Assembly (NCBI GenBank): GCA_033032175.1
Contig: CM065321.1
Span: 1,262,501-1,326,500 of the forward strand
Source: Saturnia japonica
Taxonomy: Eukaryota; Arthropoda; Insecta; Lepidoptera; Saturniidae
Direction of reading: 5' to 3'
Length of the DNA: 64,000 bases
The notes under the pieces were generated by a model. The model made no database searches. It was not told the origin of the DNA and saw nothing but the letters and a program-made list of their open reading frames with translations. This document shows, piece by piece, positions 46,714 to 58,942 of this stretch. Numbering within the stretch: the first letter of the stretch is position 1; every line of letters begins with the position of its first letter. Position numbers and translations under genes: made by a program.

Positions 46714-47055
46714 TATATAATTAATAAAATTGAAGTGTGGGACTTTCACTGATAGATAGCTGATAACATAGGGAGTAGCTTAGGCTAATTTTATTTTAGA
46801 AAAAGAATTAGGGTTCCGCACAAATAAAAAACCTGTCATGGTGGATCTATTAAGCGCTTAAATGGCTTACGCTGAGTAAACCATAAGAGATATAGCAAAT
46901 TAATGTACCTAGACCTACAAAAATGTCTGGGAGAGTCTATCTTCTAAGAAACACCTACAATAAGCATTTTTGTCTTTAAAATAGCCAGGAGCGGGGGAGC
47001 AAGATTCGCGAGGGCATTCTGTAGACCACGTGAGCGAAGCCACGGGCACAGCTAG
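46714..47055 (+). mobile_element. Helitron with internal deletions
   Basis: Starts near 'tatataattaataaaattgaagtg' and ends GGGCACAGCTAG/T. About 160 bp after 'gaagtg' and a shorter piece near 46905 are missing. Confidence 0.8.
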
Positions 47056-47059
47056 TCTA

Positions 47060-47580
47060 CATTAATAAATCGGTAGTTCTGTCTGCACATTTCAAATGAC
47101 ACTGAAAACGAAGATGCCATAAAAATGGCTATAAGAATTATCAATAGGTTAGGAACCATTAAAAAAATGCTTCTAACCGATTTTGATTACATTTTATACA
47201 CACGGATTATACGTCGTTCCTTGATTGATAGGCCATAAGAATTGTTAATATTACTTTTAGAAATTGTAAAAAAGGAAATTTGTTATTATAACATTCGCTA
47301 TACAATGAGATTATTATTAGCAAAAACTACCTTTTCATTGCATATAACAGAGAGTAAATATGAATAACATTTTTATACTCTGTATATTTATATTTATTTA
47401 TATTATTCATTCACTCATTATTTCCTTCCTAGTTCCCACCCCAGTCGCTTTCAAAACGCATCGCCGAGAGGTCACGTCATAGACTCGCTCATAACAAGTA
47501 GAAGTGACAGTGCACGCAATACTCTTTCAAAAACGCTCCGCTAAAAGTGATTAAAAGTTAACCCGCGCCCGCGCTGATCT
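47060..47580. other. Unique AT-rich then GC-richer sequence upstream of a candidate promoter
   Basis: No repeat shared within the window was found. GC content rises from about 47430 towards the TATA-like box. Confidence 0.35.
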
Positions 47581-47583
47581 GCC

Positions 47584-47687
47584 TATAAAATTAGTGCACA
47601 TTGAAAAAACCAGAGCTCGAGTGCCAGTGAGGATATAGAAACCAAAAGAACATGCGACCTATGAAACGGGAGACGTGGAGCGACAAG
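47584..47687 (+). promoter_or_regulatory. Candidate TATA promoter and short first coding exon
   Basis: TATAAAA (47584-47590) lies about 30 bases upstream of a possible start region (about 47611-47622). An ATG at 47652 has an in-frame TGA 21 bases upstream and opens MRPMKRETWSDK before a GGTACC donor-like GT at 47688. The frame continues only 20 or so codons if unspliced. The stretch is non-repetitive and GC-richer than its surroundings. No downstream exon was identified, so this remains a guess. Confidence 0.25.
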
Positions 47688-47699
47688 GTACCTATTTTC

Positions 47700-48250
47700 T
47701 TTCCCTTCATTGTATACCGGCGCCTTCAACATTCAAGTTGCTGATATATCGGAGATATCAGAGGGGTCAAACAGGTGATATTGATCAAAAGCTTGTATAT
47801 ATTTGAATTCATAAAAAACAAAGTAAATTTTATTGTGCATAAAATTAATATACTATGATAAAAATGTGATCCCTGAACATAGAGCATAGACGTCAATAAA
47901 AATGGGCATAGAGCATTGACGTCAACAAAAATATTATACCGTTTTAGCTCGCTAAGCATGTTCTATTGTCTGAATTATGGCGAGTATTGTGAAGAATTGT
48001 TTAAGAAAAGTTTGCGTTAACCGTTCCGTAAAGCTTTGGAACAGTCTCCTCGCCAGGGAAACTTGATAAAAAATATAGCAGAGAAGTTTATTCAAATCAC
48101 TCTATACATAATCAAAAATTTTACTGTTACCTATTTATCTAATAGACGCGTTATACTCGCGTTATAATAAAAGCATTTTGAAAACGTTACAAATTTTGTT
48201 ATCAGCATGTTGAAAAAAATTAGATAGAAAATCTGTTTGTCAGAAAAGTT
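47700..48250. other. AT-rich stretch without recognised features
   Basis: Contains a local near-direct repeat, 'catagagcattgacgtcaa' (about 47908) after 'catagagcatagacgtcaa' (about 47878). Nothing else recognised. Confidence 0.5.
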
Positions 48251-48254
48251 TAAG

Positions 48255-48365
48255 AGTCTCTTCTCGCTCACGCCGGTATCAAGTCGAAAGTAAGTGAGGG
48301 TAATTGCCGCTCATTCACGATGCCATGTAAAGAGCGTCATTAACGTTTCTACTTTAAAAATACCT
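48255..48365 (-). repeat. Interspersed repeat I, inverted copy
   Basis: Reverse complement of 13355-13460. Confidence 0.6.
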
Positions 48366-48369
48366 ATAA

Positions 48370-49735
48370 TTCATTTCAGTGGATATTAGTCGCATGTATA
48401 ACCTTAACCTATGTGGAATATGAACCGATCAAAAAATACAATAATAAATTAGACTCACAATGAAATATTTAATTAAAATTCTGCAGTTAAAAACTAATCT
48501 TCTTCCATCTTCTCTATCTTTCATGATTAAACAAAAGATGTATCGCTATCCTTTCAAAAAGCTACAAAATGCGTAATGACCTAATGACGCAGAATCATTA
48601 AATATTTAAGCAATATGACGGAAGCGAAAGATTTTATTATAACAGGATAGAAAGAAATCATGTTCCATTCTTCCTGCCTATCCTAGTAGGAACATAGCCT
48701 AATCATATGGACTGTTTAAAAGAAACTCGAAAGCAATCGGCTTGTTATGAGTCCTATGTACTGGTACCCTATAATTTAAAAGACAAACTGTACCTAATTA
48801 TATACTGGAATTGACAATCATAAATTCGAGCCTAACAAAACAGTCAACGTTAAAAGAACGAGCATAAAAATTTCAGCAACCCATTTCAATTATCCAAAAA
48901 CCATTTGTGTATTCTAATTTAAGATTTTTATCCCCCTAATGGATCCATTACTTATGTTAATTAATTACCGAACCCTATTCAGTTTCGATGGGAATTTTTA
49001 TGGTAAATTCCAGTTTCATGACAAAAGTCTTCTGTTTGGTTTTTAAAGTAAGGGTAAATGGTTTCTGGTTGGGATATGGCCTTGATCGGGATAGGAGTAT
49101 CCTATTAAGAGTTTAACGTCTACTAAGATTGCAATTTAAGAAAATATATCTTGTACCAGCGCTTCTATTAGGTTTTGTATAAGGTGCGAAATTGATCACG
49201 TATTGCCGTGTTTCCTAGCCAGCAAGGGCGGATTCAGGGATAAGGCATAGGGGCACGAACCAATACGGTTCAAATCAAACAAAGAGCTGAGACTTTGAGA
49301 GATTAGTATCAACTTACTACACAGCTTTTATAACATTCGTTTTTTTTTTTTGTGTACTTGTGTAGTATAGGCATAGCACCAAAACTCGCAAATTGCAAAA
49401 TATCACATAAAATTTATTATTGATAGAAAAAACTTGAGTGAAATGTCTTGTCCGTCTCGGGCAATCAACACATTGCTTCTTTGATGAGCACTGATAAAGT
49501 ACGTAATATCTTCGGCAGGGAACATAAAAGATTATTACTAAACATGTAAATAAACTTTTATTATATAGAATTAATCCCAAAATGCAATACCAGGATGAAC
49601 ACTACTTACTTGTCTGGCCCCACTAGAAATAAACCCTGGGTCCGTTCTTGTTTAGCAGTATTCCCTCGAGCTTGCCAAAAACATTACATTTTTGCCAAGT
49701 TGTAAATTGAAAGCTTTTCACCCATCCAATTGAAG
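48370..49735. other. AT-rich stretch without recognised features
   Basis: Only short frames without family resemblance. Confidence 0.5.
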
Positions 49736-49739
49736 TGAA

Positions 49740-49895
49740 GATGGTTCAGTAGTGACGTGTTCGGACACCGCGTCAATTGACATAGGTTCAAATCTTATTA
49801 CAATTAGCCTGAGCATTCAATGAAGGAACATATCGTGATGAGACCATAGCATGGTAGGCTTCTCCTAATACCCGCTAGGCTGATTGAAAGTTAGT
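49740..49895 (-). repeat. SINE-like repeat C, inverted
   Basis: 'gtagtgacgtgttcggacaccg', 'ataggttcaaatcttattac', 'atatcgtgatgagaccatagcatgg' and 'cctaatacccgctaggc' are the family in reverse complement. After it, a short sequence with GATTCGATCCCC (about 49945) looks like a B-box scrap. Confidence 0.6.
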
Positions 49896-49979
49896 TTTCA
49901 AGCAACTACATATATGCAAATTTAATGAGCCGAGAGGTCGCAGATTCGATCCCCGCAAATAAATGACTCTTGTTAGATG

Positions 49980-50715
49980 AGCATAATTATTGTCGTTTGT
50001 GTGTCTCTTTAATAATTTATCTTGTAATTGTTGCTTTTTCGTTTCATCGCGTTTCAAATCACTTTTCTGTGCGTATCGTGCCAACCGCAGGCTTTATAAA
50101 TCTGTAAATAACTTAATTTCAAAGTTCCATAAACATTCAATCAATTCAAAAGGAGAGTTAAATGAAATAAGTTTAAAGGTTTCTCTGTGTTTCAATACGG
50201 ATCCATCGAATCACCCTCCAATAGGGTTGCCCTGCGACCCGCTTGCAGAGGACGTTGACCTCGGCAAGGTCGCCAGCTGATCGATTGCATCACGCCCTGA
50301 CTGTTGCATTACAACCTGATTTCGTATCTCTCATTGAAATAAAAATGTTAGGGAATATTGAACCAATGTCGAATAGTTTGTGCTTTTCATATTTCCTTAA
50401 TTCTCTTAAAGATAAGGATTAGGTATAAAGAAAACATTTATTAAGCATGTTTTTAGTTGACTCGTGATGGTGTTGCTCCTGTTAATATTATACGTTAACC
50501 GCCAGGTGTTTACGCGAGTGTGACGTGTTGGCAGGCATTTGTAAAATGGACCTTTTATTTTAAATGGAAAATTCTTATCTAAAATAGGATATGATTAAAA
50601 AGCAATTGGTGTGAAGTTGTGATCGAAATAAATAAATAAAATGGTATGGTGCATTTCATACTATGTATTATAGTTTGAAAAACCACAATTTTTATTATAC
50701 ATATATACAATTATT
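49980..50715. other. Stretch without recognised features
   Basis: The 96-codon plus frame at 49990-50280 shows no family resemblance. Nothing else recognised. Confidence 0.45.
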
Positions 50716-50721
50716 AAATTA

Positions 50722-50900
50722 CTAGTCTGTACCCGCGACATCGTCTGCGTAGTTAGTTAGTCATTCATGCAGGGAATATTTTATGATATTGCTTTTCTAA
50801 TCCCGTCTCGGGTACTTTTATTTATGATGCGCTATCTCTCCGACAAATATCAAAAATCTGCCAATAGATTAGTATAGTTTAAAGATACAAAGATGAATTA
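50722..50900 (-). mobile_element. Helitron-like fragment of a second family
   Basis: A/CTAGTCTGTACCCGCGACATCG is Helitron-end-like (CTAG and a GC-rich hairpin-capable start), but the body differs from the main family. The other end was not found. Confidence 0.4.
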
Positions 50901-51560
50901 TAATTGAAATCATCTATTGTACTACAATAATGGATGATTTTTCAAAAACGCATAACACTCTTTGTTTTTTACCAAACTCATAAATATGAACTTTCATGTC
51001 CCTAATTTAAGAAATGAAGGGTTTTAACCCCTTCAAGTTTTATTTTCGCTACAATAGCTTACCTATGCCCTTCTCCAAGGTCTGGAATTCTCGGTTGATT
51101 AAACTCTTAACATTATTAACACTTCCTATCATTTTTTAGCGAAAACTTAAATTGAACTTACTTGTCGCCGCGCCGCTCGTTCGATATGAACACAAACAAG
51201 CCAACTTCATACGTTCAATATTATCGCGAGCTCGCCGCGCACGCCAAACGCGAGTCAATGTGAACAAGCGCTAAGTCAACTAAAAACATGCTTAATAAAT
51301 GTTTGACGTTAATTTCTAATAGTATCACGACAAAGTGACGACAAATTAATTGCCAAACATGATATTATATAGTTCGATAAAGTGTCGAACATAATTCAGT
51401 TAAAAAAAAATTTTTATACAATGAAAACGCTGTCGAAAACAACTGGGCCTACTGAGTTGACTTTTAGAAATCGTCACGTAAGGAAAAAAAGCGTTATGCG
51501 ACTGTAGCGGGAATCGTGGCTATCGGCAATGGTCGGTTGGGATCCTGATTAACAGATTTA
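50901..51560. other. Unique sequence with a CpG-rich patch
   Basis: A CpG-rich patch at about 51165-51260 ('gccgcgccgctcg', 'cgcgagctcgccgcgcacg') stands out in AT-rich DNA. No gene start was found. Confidence 0.35.
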
Positions 51561-51569
51561 ACAGCAAAA

Positions 51570-51652
51570 GACGATTCCGCCGTCGTCGGGTCTCGAACTG
51601 ACGCCTTTAGCACGAACGACGCTTGTCGCGATCAACTTAGCTACGATTTATT
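51570..51652 (-). repeat. tRNA-like sequence or SINE head
   Basis: On the minus strand, an A-box-like TAGCTAAGTTGATCG (complement of about 51630-51644) and a B-box-like AGTTCGAGACC (complement of 51590-51600) are about 35 bases apart. The T arm CGTC..GACG can pair. The acceptor stem is not clear, so this is not called as a functional tRNA. Confidence 0.45.
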
Positions 51653-51777
51653 ATTTATGTATAAATGCTTCGTCATTGACAACCTCCAATCACCAGATTT
51701 ACAATGCCCTTGTCAAACGTTGGAGGAACGCACACGCTCGACAAACGCCAGTATGTTAGCATCCTAAAGTATCATAC

Positions 51778-51822
51778 CTAGCTGCGCCCGCAGCTCCGCA
51801 CGTAATCGTTACACGTATATTC
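51778..51822 (-). mobile_element. Helitron 3'-end scrap
   Basis: CTAGCTGCGCCCGCAGCTCCGC matches the hairpin end of the main Helitron family, then stops at the start of repeat H. Confidence 0.5.
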
Positions 51823-51825
51823 TTC

Positions 51826-52140
51826 TTCTTCTTCTTCCTAACTTGGCAACCGGTCCTCTTTAATGAAGACCATTACTGCCATTATCGAGTGAATTATATT
51901 GTCAAGTGTTATGACGACTCAGTATCCTAACAAGATGGTGGCTCCCTTGTTAGAACTTTCTAGGAAATTTTTGTGGGATCTCGGAATAAATGCTTTCAGC
52001 TTATATTTATAATCCACCTCACTTATGGACAAAACCAAACTATATCACGCAAAACGCCACAAATATTACATAATATAGGGTCAAAAACCTAAGTAAATGA
52101 ATTAAAAATAACAACCACAACATTTCACTTCAAGATCCCG
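51826..52140 (+). repeat. Interspersed repeat H
   Basis: 'cttcttcctaacttggcaac', 'aatgaagaccattactgcc', 'aagatggtggctcccttg', 'ttagaactttctagg', then 'ctatatcacgcaaaacgccac'. The first part matches 37195-37385 inverted and the second matches 40505-40560 and 45580-45625 inverted. Confidence 0.6.
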
Positions 52141-52727
52141 CCAAAAACTCTACACGTATATTAGTAATTGTTTAAGTCTAGTAAATAATTTTTAACTCAT
52201 ATTTTATAATTTGAATGACATGTGATTAAATTAGCTGGCATTGATAATTTTTACAGCATATTCATTAAGAAATCCATATACATGCCGTATAAACAATTTC
52301 ATTACAATCGATCAAGGCATTTTTAAATTAAATCCAGACATAAAGACAAAATCAGTTTAATTGTTATATTCTTCTAATAAATCAAAAAAGTAACTACGTC
52401 CTTAACACAAAAGGGTAAAATTTAAATGTACAAGGTACATAAATAATTCATTTGTTACATTAAAAACATACAGTAAGCGTTTTTAGTTTCTCAACTTGGA
52501 GCCTTCGTTGTTGGCCGTAAGCCAGATTGATGTGAACCAAAAGTGCATATAACTCAGTAGTTCGAAATGTGGTCAAGTATGTGCTGGAGAGCAGCGTGTT
52601 CTGATACTCGACCTTCCATCTATGTATCGACGATCGACGTCTTCGTTTGCATAAATTTGCAGCATTTTTTTTTTTAGTGTATTGCTTTTCCAGCCCCGTC
52701 ACATATTAACATAAGGCAATGATAACT

Positions 52728-52975
52728 GCCTCATTAGCCTAGTGGTCGTAAACGCGACTGCTTTGATCGAGGTCTTGGGTTCAATTCCCAGGTCGAGCAA
52801 AGTGTTATTGGGTTTTTCTATGAAATTCTCAGTAGCAGCTCGGAGTTTTGGTTTGTGCCCGATTAATAGGCTCGCCCCCTATTACATGGGACCTAAAAAC
52901 ACTCCCGGCGAACTGTGGGTGTACATTAGTAGACCTCTGCTTAACCCTTGGAAGCAACAGGCGTGATGGTATGTA
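52728..52975 (+). repeat. tRNA-derived SINE D, best preserved
   Basis: A box TAGCCTAGTGG (52735-52745) and consensus B box GGTTCAATTCC (52778-52788), then the SINE body as at 44976. Family D probably uses polymerase III transcription and LINE machinery in trans; no tail-sharing LINE was identified. A 74-codon frame within it is not a gene. Confidence 0.85.
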
Positions 52976-53079
52976 TGCATTTTAGCAAAACTAATCAGAA
53001 AGTTATACTATAGTAATGAAAATCATTTATTACTCCGCATGTCGTATAAAGTGGAAGTTTCTACTTCTGTTGTGATTTT

Positions 53080-53180
53080 TTTATCGTTATGAACACAATC
53101 TCACCTAATCTTAATTGTGGCCCAAGATTTTTGCACGCTAAGCCTAGTGGAAGACTGGCTCTCAAGTGCAGCTGCAGTGT
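53080..53180 (+). repeat. SINE-like repeat C, 5' fragment
   Basis: 'gaacacaatctcacctaatctta', 'cacgctaagcctagtggaag', 'actggctctcaagtgcagctg'. Truncated after that. Confidence 0.6.
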
Positions 53181-53388
53181 TTTCTGGTTTTATATGTTTC
53201 CTATATATAATTTTATGTCACACAAATGAAAACGTTAGCTAATATGGAATTTAAAAGGGTTCTTATTGTCCCAGATCACAAAAAATTCCACCCATTAAGT
53301 ATATTATATTTGTGAGGTTTTTTGGAGTTTCCTCGTTAAGAATCGCTTTTCATACCATATATTGACTGTCTATAAATGAAATGTCTAT

Positions 53389-53465
53389 GTGGTTGATTTA
53401 TTTGCGGTAGAAGTGGGAGTGAGAGGTATACCAGCGAAATCTCTCTATAACTTGCACAAAGGAAC
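53389..53465 (+). pseudogene. Reverse transcriptase C-terminal scrap (tentative)
   Basis: The reading FAVEVGVRGIPAKSLYNLHK resembles a motif I recall near the C-terminus of reverse-transcriptase proteins of certain LINEs in Hydra and insects. The open frame continues to 53793 (134 codons) without further resemblance, so the extension is probably chance. Confidence 0.3.
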
Positions 53466-53799
53466 ACGGTATGAAAATTTTATGAGGAGTGTAGTTTATA
53501 AAAGCGTTAACAGAAAGTGTTACGTTTTTCTGCGCAACCTACCTTACACTTTACATACATCAATCAGTACAGTACAGATACAGTCAGTCAGTCAGTCTAT
53601 CACCTCTTTGCCTATAGCATATTCAAAGGCAATTGTACCTTTAAAGAGTAAACTCCAGTCGTACGTCGGACCCGGTACACGCAAACAAACTATTTATTTA
53701 ACAATTACCTCAAACGCTGGAGAGACGATACGCCACTATCAAGCTGCTGCCACGGTTCGAAAAAATCGTAGATCTGGGGATGGTGCCCAGTGATGGTAT

Positions 53800-54585
53800 T
53801 ATAAAATATAATCATAAATACGTAATATATGTAACACGCATACTAATTTGTGCCCAGCAACTTATAGCTTATATAACTATAGCTCACTAACTGTATTTCC
53901 AACAATAATATTATTCAAAGAACCTTTTATCCTTTTTTCGAGGGATTCTCGTATCGGTTACTGATATTGGATTCTGTTGTGAAATATAATTTTTCTCAAA
54001 TATGCATGGAACTATTGTAATTATTTTCGAAAAAAGAACACGCGGAGTATTGAATTTACGGACATACCAAGAATGATAAAAAAGATCCAGTCAAAGAGTA
54101 TTTAATAACCCCAACACGCCGTTTCATACAACATTGCTGGAGCGTTGTAATGTTCCAAATTCAAAAAACACTCCTGCAATGGATTTGTTTTTCTTTATTC
54201 GTAAATTCGATACTTCGAGTGTTCTTTTTTCGAAAATAATGACAATATTTCTATGCATGTTTGAGAAAATCAATAGATATACCTCAGCGGAAATGGCAAT
54301 TCTGTCTCATATTAGTGAAGTCCTCGCCTACGGCTCGGACTTCAAACTCATACTCGACCTGCAATTGCCTTTGCAATAATGTGCTAATACCTACCTACTA
54401 CTTCCCCTGTACTCCCTTTTCTATACAGCAGGCAAAGGCTTACCTCATTATAAAGATGTAAATTACTCGTTAAACAATCGTGTATTTAAGCAATAGATAC
54501 TTATACTACATCTATGCTTATAACTACATATGAAATTAGCATTTAATATGGAAAAAGTAAAACGAAAAATATATTATGAAATTAT
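53800..54585. other. AT-rich stretch without recognised features
   Basis: Nothing recognised beyond short random frames. Confidence 0.5.
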
Positions 54586-54593
54586 ACATTTAA

Positions 54594-55617
54594 TCAATCG
54601 AAGTATGTACCATTATTAACTATAAACTTTCTCCATTTTATAGTCAGTTCATAAATTCCATTGCAAAAAATATTGTGGGAGCCAGAGTCAATGAAAACTT
54701 TAAAGGCGGTATGGACAGCCTTATCGGAATTGAATTTTTTTTTCTTGCAAGAACTTGTCCATATTCCGAATTAAATGGTAAGTTGTTGGATCAATGTCCG
54801 GGGTGTACGTTGTGTGTTGGATATATACCAAACGTAGTTCCTCTAATTCAGTGATTGTCTATCGTGAAGTATAGGGTCTAGCGTTGTCCTGAAGCAGCAG
54901 TGGGCTAGAGAGATTGACCAGTCTCGGTTGTTTAACGGCTAGTTTTTCCATCATAGTTTGCAATCGTTGACAATAAGCACAGATCTACTGTTAGCGTCTG
55001 GCCAAAACTTAGGATGCTGTAGTGTATCACACCAGCACTGGTCCACCAAACACGCACTATTACCTTTTTCTGAGTCAACTTTCGCTTGGGATAGGATTTG
55101 GCCAGTTTTCCTAGGTTCAACCACTGTGATGAGCGTTTCCGATTGTCGTAAAGGATCCATATTTCGTCACAAGTAACAATACGATTCAAAATTCCCTCAT
55201 TATTGTGACGGTTAAGTAATGTAACGCAGCACTCAATGCGTGTTTCTTTGTGTGCATCAGTCAATTCATGCGGTTCCCATTTCTCTAGCTTTTTCATTGT
55301 TCCGATTTGCTTTAAGGGAATTAAAATTGTTTTATCACTCACACCGAAGTCTGTCGCTAAATCTGACGTTGTTTGCGATGGATCCGCTTCTACGATCACC
55401 TTTAATACTTCATTATCAACTAGGGTCTCCGGCCGTCCACGGGCTTTGTTTCGTCAGTCAACATTCCAGAACGAAAACATTGGAACCAAAAACGTCCCGT
55501 GTATTCTTTTACAGTAGCTTCCCCATATAAATCATTAATCCTTCGAGCTGTTTCTGCAGCGCTGATGTCACGGTGGAACTCATATTCGTAAATAACGCGA
55601 TGTTGTCAGTTTTCCAT
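54594..55617 (-). pseudogene. Decayed mariner transposase
   Basis: From an ATG at 55617 to TGA at 54594-54596 the minus strand aligns in order with the mariner at 14690: YEYEFHRDISAAETARRIND, then after shifts IVEADPSQTTSDLATDFGVS, WEPHELTDAHKETRIECC, LLNRHNNEGILNRIVTCDE (first aspartate), WLNLGKLAKSYPKRKLTQKK, VRVWWTSAGVIHYS, then LLLQDNARPYTS (second aspartate), and the C-terminal KKKFNSDKAV and NNGTYFD. Stops and shifts occur throughout, including an early stop four codons in. Here the WW that is interrupted in the other element is intact. I could not locate inverted repeats, so the ends are lost or too diverged to see. Confidence 0.85.
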
Positions 55618-55799
55618 TTTGTGAAAAGAACAATGTCAAAGAAAAATCAAATGGTGCAAAACCAGGTGAATCACTAAATTCGAAACACAAATACACAAGG
55701 CTAAATTTGAAATGAATTTGACTTTGGAATTCCTAACTAAACGCCAGATATTTGAGACCAAAGTGGCTAGTTCAATAAAACGCCAATTTCAGTAAAGGC

Positions 55800-56530
55800 A
55801 AAATAATATCATTTGAAGGCTTCTAATGCCCTCTATTAACATGATTTGGAAGTAAACTAGAATTGAATATAAAATAACGAGATTCGTTTTGTTTGTAATA
55901 ATAAATAATGATTGGTTATATACAACCGCCGGCGACAACCAATAATTAATCTATGATTATAATATTATTTTTAATCATAACTTGGTTTTAAGATAAATTT
56001 GCTGTATTTTGGTTTTGTAAACTTAAGATTACCACGCAAGCTGTGTATGAAAATAAGGATGTTAATTTAATTCTACAGTAATAACCATAATTAAAATATA
56101 TTTTTATGATTCGCTGTTTATTTTAATTTGGCAATAAATATTGAGGAAATAAATTAATTAAAACAGAGTATTGAATGTACGTAATGCGCAAGTCTAAAAT
56201 ACCGCGATCCTAGCCGCAATCATTTTGCGGTGTTGCCAGATGTTTCAATTTTACCCAGGCAGAACTTTTATCATAGAAGTATAAAATGTTTTTACTATCA
56301 TGTTTTAAAGATTATTCTAGTGTACATGTAGGCGAACTATTAGCTAATAAAAGAAAGCTGTTTTAAAAGTAATAATATTAACTGATGTTAACCTGACCGC
56401 CCGCAACCTCGTTTGCATTAACAATATTATAATCTCCACTTTTCCCCGGCAAGAAAATTCATCGCTGAACGCGTGGTGCTTATAAAAATCATAGTTTCTT
56501 AAAATTTCAATAGCTTTCTATTGAACGAAG
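55800..56530. other. AT-rich stretch without recognised features
   Basis: Nothing recognised. Confidence 0.5.
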
Positions 56531-56534
56531 AAGA

Positions 56535-56615
56535 AATAAGAACCAAGTATCTAAGTAGTAAAACAAAAAAAAACTATATCATAATCTATACAATATTTTT
56601 AGCGTGATGCGCGTG
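56535..56615 (+). repeat. Short interspersed repeat K, copy 2
   Basis: See 8-95. Confidence 0.4.
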
Positions 56616-56807
56616 TTACAATATTTTTTCATATAGACTATTTTTATTCCAAACATACTCAAGCTATTAATTTATGTCTTCCTAACGTACATCGATTATC
56701 TGTATAAACCTAATTCAATATTCAAAATATATTTGACTACCGTCATTTCATGAATTAATTAATATTGTGTTTATAACATTTTTAAGATCAAGAAAGCTAA
56801 CACGTAC

Positions 56808-57012
56808 TACTCCACCACCGTCTCTCCAAGCAGAGCGTGCTACCACCGCCACCGCCCACGCCCGCGTAAACACCGTTCTCACCGCAGAGGACGGGCGGTC
56901 AACTTCGCTCCCGCACACCAGCTACGTCCGTCCTCTCTAGCGGGAGGAGAGGATCAGAGGCTCCAGGGCCTCCAAGGCTATTTAGGATATAGTCAGTTCT
57001 AAAAATAAAAGT
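56808..57012 (+). repeat. Retroposon family G, internally deleted
   Basis: 'ccaccgtctctccaagcagag', 'aggacgggcggtcaac', 'ctcccgcacacc', then directly the 3' end 'gaggctccagggcctccaagg', 'tatagtcagttc' and an A-rich tail. About 330 bp of the middle is missing. Confidence 0.6.
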
Positions 57013-57107
57013 TATTATCTTGTGTATTTCTAATGGTTCTTGGTTGAAATCTTGTATTACTTTTATGTGAATTATTATTGTAATGAGATTGGTTTAAAAC
57101 AGCAACC

Positions 57108-57200
57108 TTAGGGTTTCTTGCCGATTTTTCTCTAAGGACAGAGCCTTCCGAATCGGCTGTAGAGTCATTTGTAATGATTGATGAATAGTCGAGTTACGCT
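57108..57200 (+). repeat. Lepidopteran-type repeat J fragment
   Basis: 'gggtttcttgccgatttttctc' and 'gagccttccgaatcgg' recall a common lepidopteran repeat. Weak. Confidence 0.35.
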
Positions 57201-57204
57201 GAAC

Positions 57205-57870
57205 TTACTTAGACTTACCTCTAGCTTAGGAAGTATCTGGACTGTCTGGTAACTTTCAATTAACGTTTCGATACCGCATGGGTAGTCAGGCAGAGCTGAG
57301 CTAATGCTAAACTTGCGACTATAAATTTCAATTTCGGAACTTAAGACTGAGTTAAGTCTGAGCTAGCTCCGATTACGATCTATAGATTTCAGTCTAAATC
57401 CATCGTCGGTAGCCGATGTCATGCCTGCCTGTAAAATAATTTATTGTAAGTTTATATTTATACTACTCGACGTTCTCTATTCGGCATTTGGTAAAATATT
57501 GGTCTTATATACACAATCGGTATAATAGGTAGGTACTTAAAACAGAAAACTACTTCCGAACACTAACAAAAATATTAGTTACAAAACTAATAGGATGTTT
57601 ACAAAACCAAATACGTATGCACTGTTTAACCGCAAAAGTTAGAATGGTTTGTAGCCAATATTTTCATGGGGTCAATGTTCATCTACATAACACTGCGGCT
57701 TTGCGGGATCAGTCAGCTTTGCCAACAATTCCATTTAAATAATGACCTATTGCGGCTTTTTTGTTACATCGCTAAAAATCTGTTTTATTTGTATTTTACG
57801 TTACTTAACTTGGTGACTAGTGACCAAATAAAAACACTAGAACACGGTAAGCGTTGGGAGTTTCTTTTTA
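57205..57870. other. Stretch without recognised features
   Basis: Contains several 'gagctnagct'-like words near 57290-57370. No gene-like frame. Confidence 0.45.
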
Positions 57871-57879
57871 TTCAATGAT

Positions 57880-58075
57880 GGCAAACAAGCATTCGGCCTG
57901 TCTGATTGTAAGAGGCTACTGTAACTCATGGACGCTTGTAACACCATAGTATCACTATTGCGTTCAACTTCACTACCCCAAGGAGGTCTGGAACCCTAAT
58001 CACCGCAGGAACACGGCACTCTCTTAATCTTGTTTTGAGAAGGCACTGGTCACCCAGAAGAGAACTAGAAGATGC
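57880..58075 (+). repeat. Lepidopteran LINE-associated repeat E, diverged
   Basis: 'gatggcaaacaagcattcggcc', 'gattgtaagaggctactg', 'ggacgcttgtaacacc', 'ggaggtctgga' and 'caccgcaggaacacggcac' match 32298-32530. Confidence 0.65.
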
Positions 58076-58079
58076 CTAT

Positions 58080-58942
58080 CACCATGCCGGTTTTGGAAAT
58101 TCATGTTCATTATTGGATTTAAAGCTTGCTTCTAAAAACTGAGTAAGTAGGTATGCTAAATACTTCCAATATAAATTTACTACCAATAACATGGTATTTT
58201 TCTAATTTACGATCTAACCCTAATCCCTGATAACGTAATGAATGACGCACGTAATTTAGGAGACGAACTCGAAAGGTATTCCTTAAGGAACCTTAAAAAT
58301 TGCTATCTCTATTATAAATATAAAAATAGGAGAAATAGATGTGAGGCGATGCTGAACTTATTTATTTGATGATTTTATATAAGAGCCCGTGTGAGTAATG
58401 TGTATTACTAGATAATTGGTAGATAGGTAGGTTGTATTACTTTACTCTATGGGTAAATGTAAAGATATTATTATACACATTTTTAAATAGTTTTGCCCTT
58501 GCTTCTTGAAAGAAAAACGGCAAAGGCATTTAGACCATGCAGCCAAGTTGGATCTTGTTTTTATAATTCACGTTTAGATGTCATTTATATACAGGCCGAA
58601 GCTATGTCCTCTGTTTTTTCTTCTTGTTGTTTTTTTTCTATGGTCAATATTTTTAAGCAAAAAATAGACCCAAATATCGCAGAGCTAAAGATATAATAGT
58701 TAAAATCATGTCATAGCATAACTTCGTCTACCTTAGACCTAGTTATTTAAATTTCGTGTTCTGTGCTCTTTTTATAGTAAAACTGTTTATTAAAGGAGAA
58801 AATAACATAAAACATTAAAAAATAATACATTTTTTTTCCACAAATTATTTTCCTAGCAAATACCTTCTGTTTTTATTTTAACTTCAATTGGTGCTAGGGA
58901 TATGATAGGGAGCTTTGGATACTGAAATTATTAGCTATTGCT
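58080..58942. other. AT-rich stretch without recognised features
   Basis: Nothing recognised beyond short random frames. Confidence 0.5.

Noticed and set aside
49990..50280. 96-codon plus frame
   Set aside because: No family resemblance, no supporting splice or promoter signals, and a long frame on the opposite strand overlaps it.
53389..53793. 134-codon plus frame as a host gene
   Set aside because: Only the first 20 or so residues resemble anything (a reverse-transcriptase tail motif); the rest has no family and includes a CAGT microsatellite-like piece near 53580.
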